Positions 61,614 through 64,000 of a stretch of DNA of 64,000 bases are shown here, piece by piece. Below the pieces are notes generated by a model. It worked only from the letters and a program-made list of their open reading frames with translations. It was not told the origin of the DNA and did not search any database. This stretch comes from Temnothorax longispinosus (Eukaryota; Arthropoda; Insecta; Hymenoptera; Formicidae), in NCBI RefSeq assembly GCF_030848805.1, contig NC_092369.1, forward strand, positions 13,491,199-13,555,198. Direction: 5' to 3'. Each line of letters begins with the position of its first letter. Position 1 is the first letter of the stretch. A program made the position numbers and the translations under genes.

Positions 61614-61748
61614 GGCCTATTCTGTAACTCTTAACGACAGTTTCGTTATCGTTATATTGTCGTTGCGCAGTTTTTTTACTATACATAATATCTGCGCAAC
61701 GCAATTATAACGATAACGAAACTGTCGTTAAGAGTTACGGAATAGGCC
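61614..61748. mobile_element. palindromic MITE-like element
   Basis: A 135-bp inverted repeat: the left arm begins GGCCTATTCTGTAACTCTTA and the right arm ends with its near-perfect complement (...GAGTTACGGAATAGGCC). Pairing extends about 58 bases on each side, through GTTATCGTTAT and TTGCGCAG, leaving a short T-rich loop. It has no coding capacity. This is the architecture of a non-autonomous foldback or MITE; the parent family cannot be named from one copy. Confidence 0.75.
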
Positions 61749-61878
61749 TACTGGAGTTTACTCCTGGATTTTACAGATGGCAAATCTTTTTATATGGTTA
61801 TTTCTTCCACAGTGGTGTGATGAGTTCTTCGTACATTTAACGATATTTATCTGTGTCTCAATATTGACCATGGAATCA

Positions 61879-61884
61879 TTTATT
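61879..61884 (-). terminator. candidate poly(A) signal of the transmembrane-protein gene
   Basis: AATAAA on the minus strand about 295 bases beyond the stop codon. A 19-bp hairpin (61895-61936) lies just upstream of it in the transcript. Assignment rests on motif and position. Confidence 0.4.
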
Positions 61885-61894
61885 ACTCATATAC

Positions 61895-61936
61895 TTCCTA
61901 GTTATCGATATTACCGATAATATCGATAATTAGGAA
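61895..61936. repeat. near-perfect hairpin, 19-bp stem, 4-base loop
   Basis: The arm TTCCTAGTTATCGATATTA is followed by CCGA and then its reverse complement with one mismatch. In the minus-strand transcript of the neighbouring gene it would fold 11 bases upstream of the candidate AATAAA. It may be a structured 3' UTR element or a remnant of a small palindromic repeat. Confidence 0.75.
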
Positions 61937-62176
61937 ATATATGCCGATTATTGAGTATAAACTGTCCAGATGTAATAGGTATTATTATTTCGTACGATAT
62001 TTTTTCACAAGTAAGACAACTGATAAATATCGTAACACCATTACAAGATTGTCAAAAAATTGTTGAGAAAAAGAAAGTCGAAATCGATTGTCTAAACGAC
62101 GACATTTGGAACATGCGAGCATTCGTAACCACCCCTATACAAGTCTTGTTTGAATATGTATCACTACCAGTCGATA

Positions 62177-64000
62177 TTACAATTCCGTGGTGATTTCGTC
62201 CTGTGGTCGAAAACCAAGAATCGTGAAGTCGTCGATGAGATAGTCGCGAGCGGGCGACCAGTCTGACAGAATGGTGTAATTGGCCGCCTCTACGGGGCTG
62301 CTCTGAAACTTCCATTGGGGATTCAAGTCGCGGTCCAGGCCGTCGTTCACCTCGCACTCGTCGTGCAACGCACGGATGCTGTTGGTCTCCAAGGGTAGCG
62401 CGCCACCATTGTAACTGCGATTAAACGCAGAGATCGTCTGCAGTTCCTGAAGATGCAAGTCACTCGTCGTCCTCGATCCTCCTCGCTTCAGGTTACTACC
62501 GTAGACGAGGGGTGTCGTTTGGCCGATTGTCGAGCCGTTCGGGCTGAGCTTCTCGCTGTTGTAAACGCCAGAAGCGCTGTTCTGACCCAGACTCGAGCCG
62601 AGGGGACTGCAGTCCTTCGTGTAGCCGAGGCTCGAACTCGCCGGACTGATGCTCGACTTGTCGCTAGCTTGAAACGTCGCGAGCGGCACGTTCGCTTGGA
62701 ATGTGGTGAGATTAGTGGGGGTGCTTCGCGGCTCGTACACGGGCTGATGAGGCGGCGGTTGCGACGCCGCGATCGGTTGCGCCGGTGACGCGGTCATTTG
62801 GACGGGGTTGCTCGTCGGCTGCTGCAGGAACGTCACGAGCTGAGCCACCTTGAAGTTATAAAACGACGATAAATATTACACGACTCTGAACGTTGTTTCA
62901 TACATGTTTTATGCAAAGAAAACAGCCTGCCGTTCAGAGGAGGAAGGGAGCTTTTACGCGGGGAAACATTCTCGTCTAACGCTACACTTCTCGCATACAG
63001 CTGGGGTATGTGACTCACCAAAGTGCTTTAGGGACTGGCGTGAAAAAGAATTGAAAGTGTGAGATAATATCGGTAGTGCTCGTTTTCGCTTCACGCAAAA
63101 ATATTCGCTAGAATAACGATCTTACTTCTGGAGAACTGTGCCTTTTGTATCTTCTCAGCAGCCGCTCTGCCCACGAGAATAATCGTTGCCAATCGTCGGG
63201 CGGAAGTGGTATCTCATCATCTCTCCTATTCACGAGGACCAATATCCTCGCTAGGTCACGTAGCACTGGTCTGCAACAATATTAATGAAGATTAATAGGG
63301 GTATACGCATGTCGTGTATACACAATTTTTTATTAAAAAGATATTCAAGAGTTTTATTAGAAAAATGACAGCATTTCTCTTTTTCTCAATTTTTTCTTTA
63401 AGACGATCCAACATAAAATGTTAAGTATTAATGATACATTTTTATCAAATTATACGAACCACTATCGAGCATACTTTTCCAGAATATTTTATTTAACGCG
63501 CAACAGATTAATTTCTGCCGCAATGATTCAACGGAGTAACATATTAGAAAAAATACTCGATGACCCGATTTCTCTACTGCGCTTGTACCTGTAGGCCTGA
63601 ATTCCGACGGCACCGTCTCCGTTACCTCCCGAATAGTACAACTCTCGAACCTGTCTTCTGGTGTCGTTGAGCATAGCGAGGAAAGTATTGGCCTCTCCAC
63701 GGAGCGTCGCCAGGTGTTTCAGAAACTCTCTCCTCTCCGCGCTGAAATGCACGAGAAACGCTCTCAATGAATGTCGCCGTAGGACAGAGCGACCAGAGTG
63801 ACGAAGAAATCATGAAAAGTATACCTGTCTTCGAACTGCTGGGCCAGCTTCGCCGCCTTCTTCTTACGCCGATGCACAACTATCGCGCCGCAGAGGATGA
63901 TGAAGATGCAGATGGTAGCGCCGGAGACCACCCCCACCAGAATCGCGACCTGGCTACCGGTGAGGCCGAACATGTAGCCGGTCTCCCGACAGATGCGGCC
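62177..64000 (-). CDS. single-pass transmembrane protein, C-terminal 381 residues; gene continues past the right edge
   Basis: Four exons join in phase: 64000-63825 (open at the edge), 63741-63589, 63270-63126 and 62848-62177 (stop TAA). The visible part starts GRICRETGYMFGLTG, possibly the end of a cysteine-rich extracellular module. It crosses the membrane once (about residues 18-42, VAILVGVVSGATICIFIILC) and has a basic stop-transfer signal (RRKKKAAK). A charged, helix-prone region follows, with REFLKHLATLRGEANTFLAM, VRELYYSGGN, LARILVLVNRRDDEIPLPPD and WQRLFSWAERLLRRYKR. The last exon is Ser/Pro/Gln-rich and ends DEITTEL, a class I PDZ-ligand type C terminus (T at -2, L at 0). Topology is therefore type I with a cytoplasmic tail of about 340 residues. 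I do not recognise the family; a large EGF-type receptor such as Uninflatable is only a guess. Confidence 0.82.

Larger units (their letters stand above)
59490..62176. other. region between crol promoter and the transmembrane-protein gene
   Basis: An AT-rich interval with the diverged repeat array, the MITE, the hairpin and the presumed 3' UTR of the right-hand gene. The 80-codon plus-strand frame at 61951-62193 overlaps the last exon of that gene in antisense and is not supported. Confidence 0.6.

Noticed and set aside
61951..62193. 80-codon plus-strand frame
   Set aside because: Its 3' end overlaps the last exon of the membrane-protein gene in antisense, and it shows no recognisable protein features.

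Overview
The window is eukaryotic and almost certainly from an insect, most likely a hymenopteran such as an ant. It has small coding exons with consensus GT-AG (one GC-AG) junctions, introns from under 100 bp to 19 kb, AT-rich intergenic DNA, abundant CpG, GA- and CpG-rich promoter blocks, and several palindromic MITE-like elements. There is no operon, prokaryotic signal, CRISPR or rRNA, and I could not support any tRNA. Four protein-coding genes can be reconstructed by splicing; almost all other long open frames are chance or antisense frames in GC-rich or repetitive DNA.

Left half (1-37.2 kb, minus strand): one very spread-out gene encoding a secreted ZP-domain protein. A long GA/CpG-rich 5' untranslated exon (about 36.1-37.2 kb) is followed by a tiny exon carrying the start codon and half of the signal peptide (32.4 kb), a second small exon (25.75-25.82 kb), a 19-kb intron, and an exon with the N-terminal half of the ZP domain (6.41-6.63 kb). 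The rest of the gene lies beyond the left edge. The introns hold simple repeats, palindromic MITE-like elements and a decayed piggyBac-like insertion.

Centre (39.4-42.6 kb, plus strand): a complete eight-exon gamma-glutamyl hydrolase gene (344 residues, lysosomal or secreted folate polyglutamate hydrolase), divergent from the ZP gene and convergent with the next gene.

Right-centre (45.9-57.2 kb coding, promoter to about 59.5 kb, minus strand): the ortholog of Drosophila crooked legs (crol), ten coding exons and 1018 residues, with polyQ/His/Ser-rich N-terminal regions, a conserved central block and 18 C2H2 zinc fingers, twelve of which share one recognition helix.

Right edge (62.2-64.0 kb, minus strand): the last four exons of a single-pass membrane protein with a conserved-looking juxtamembrane helical region, a Ser/Pro/Gln-rich tail and a C-terminal PDZ-ligand-like sequence; I do not recognise it with confidence. 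Between crol and this gene lie a diverged tandem/inverted repeat array, a textbook palindromic MITE and a near-perfect hairpin just upstream of a candidate poly(A) signal.

The genes do not form an obvious pathway; two developmental or membrane genes, an epithelial matrix gene and a housekeeping hydrolase are simply neighbours. I found no novel multi-gene system. The best leads are the homogeneous crol finger array, internal promoter candidates and the repeat families.
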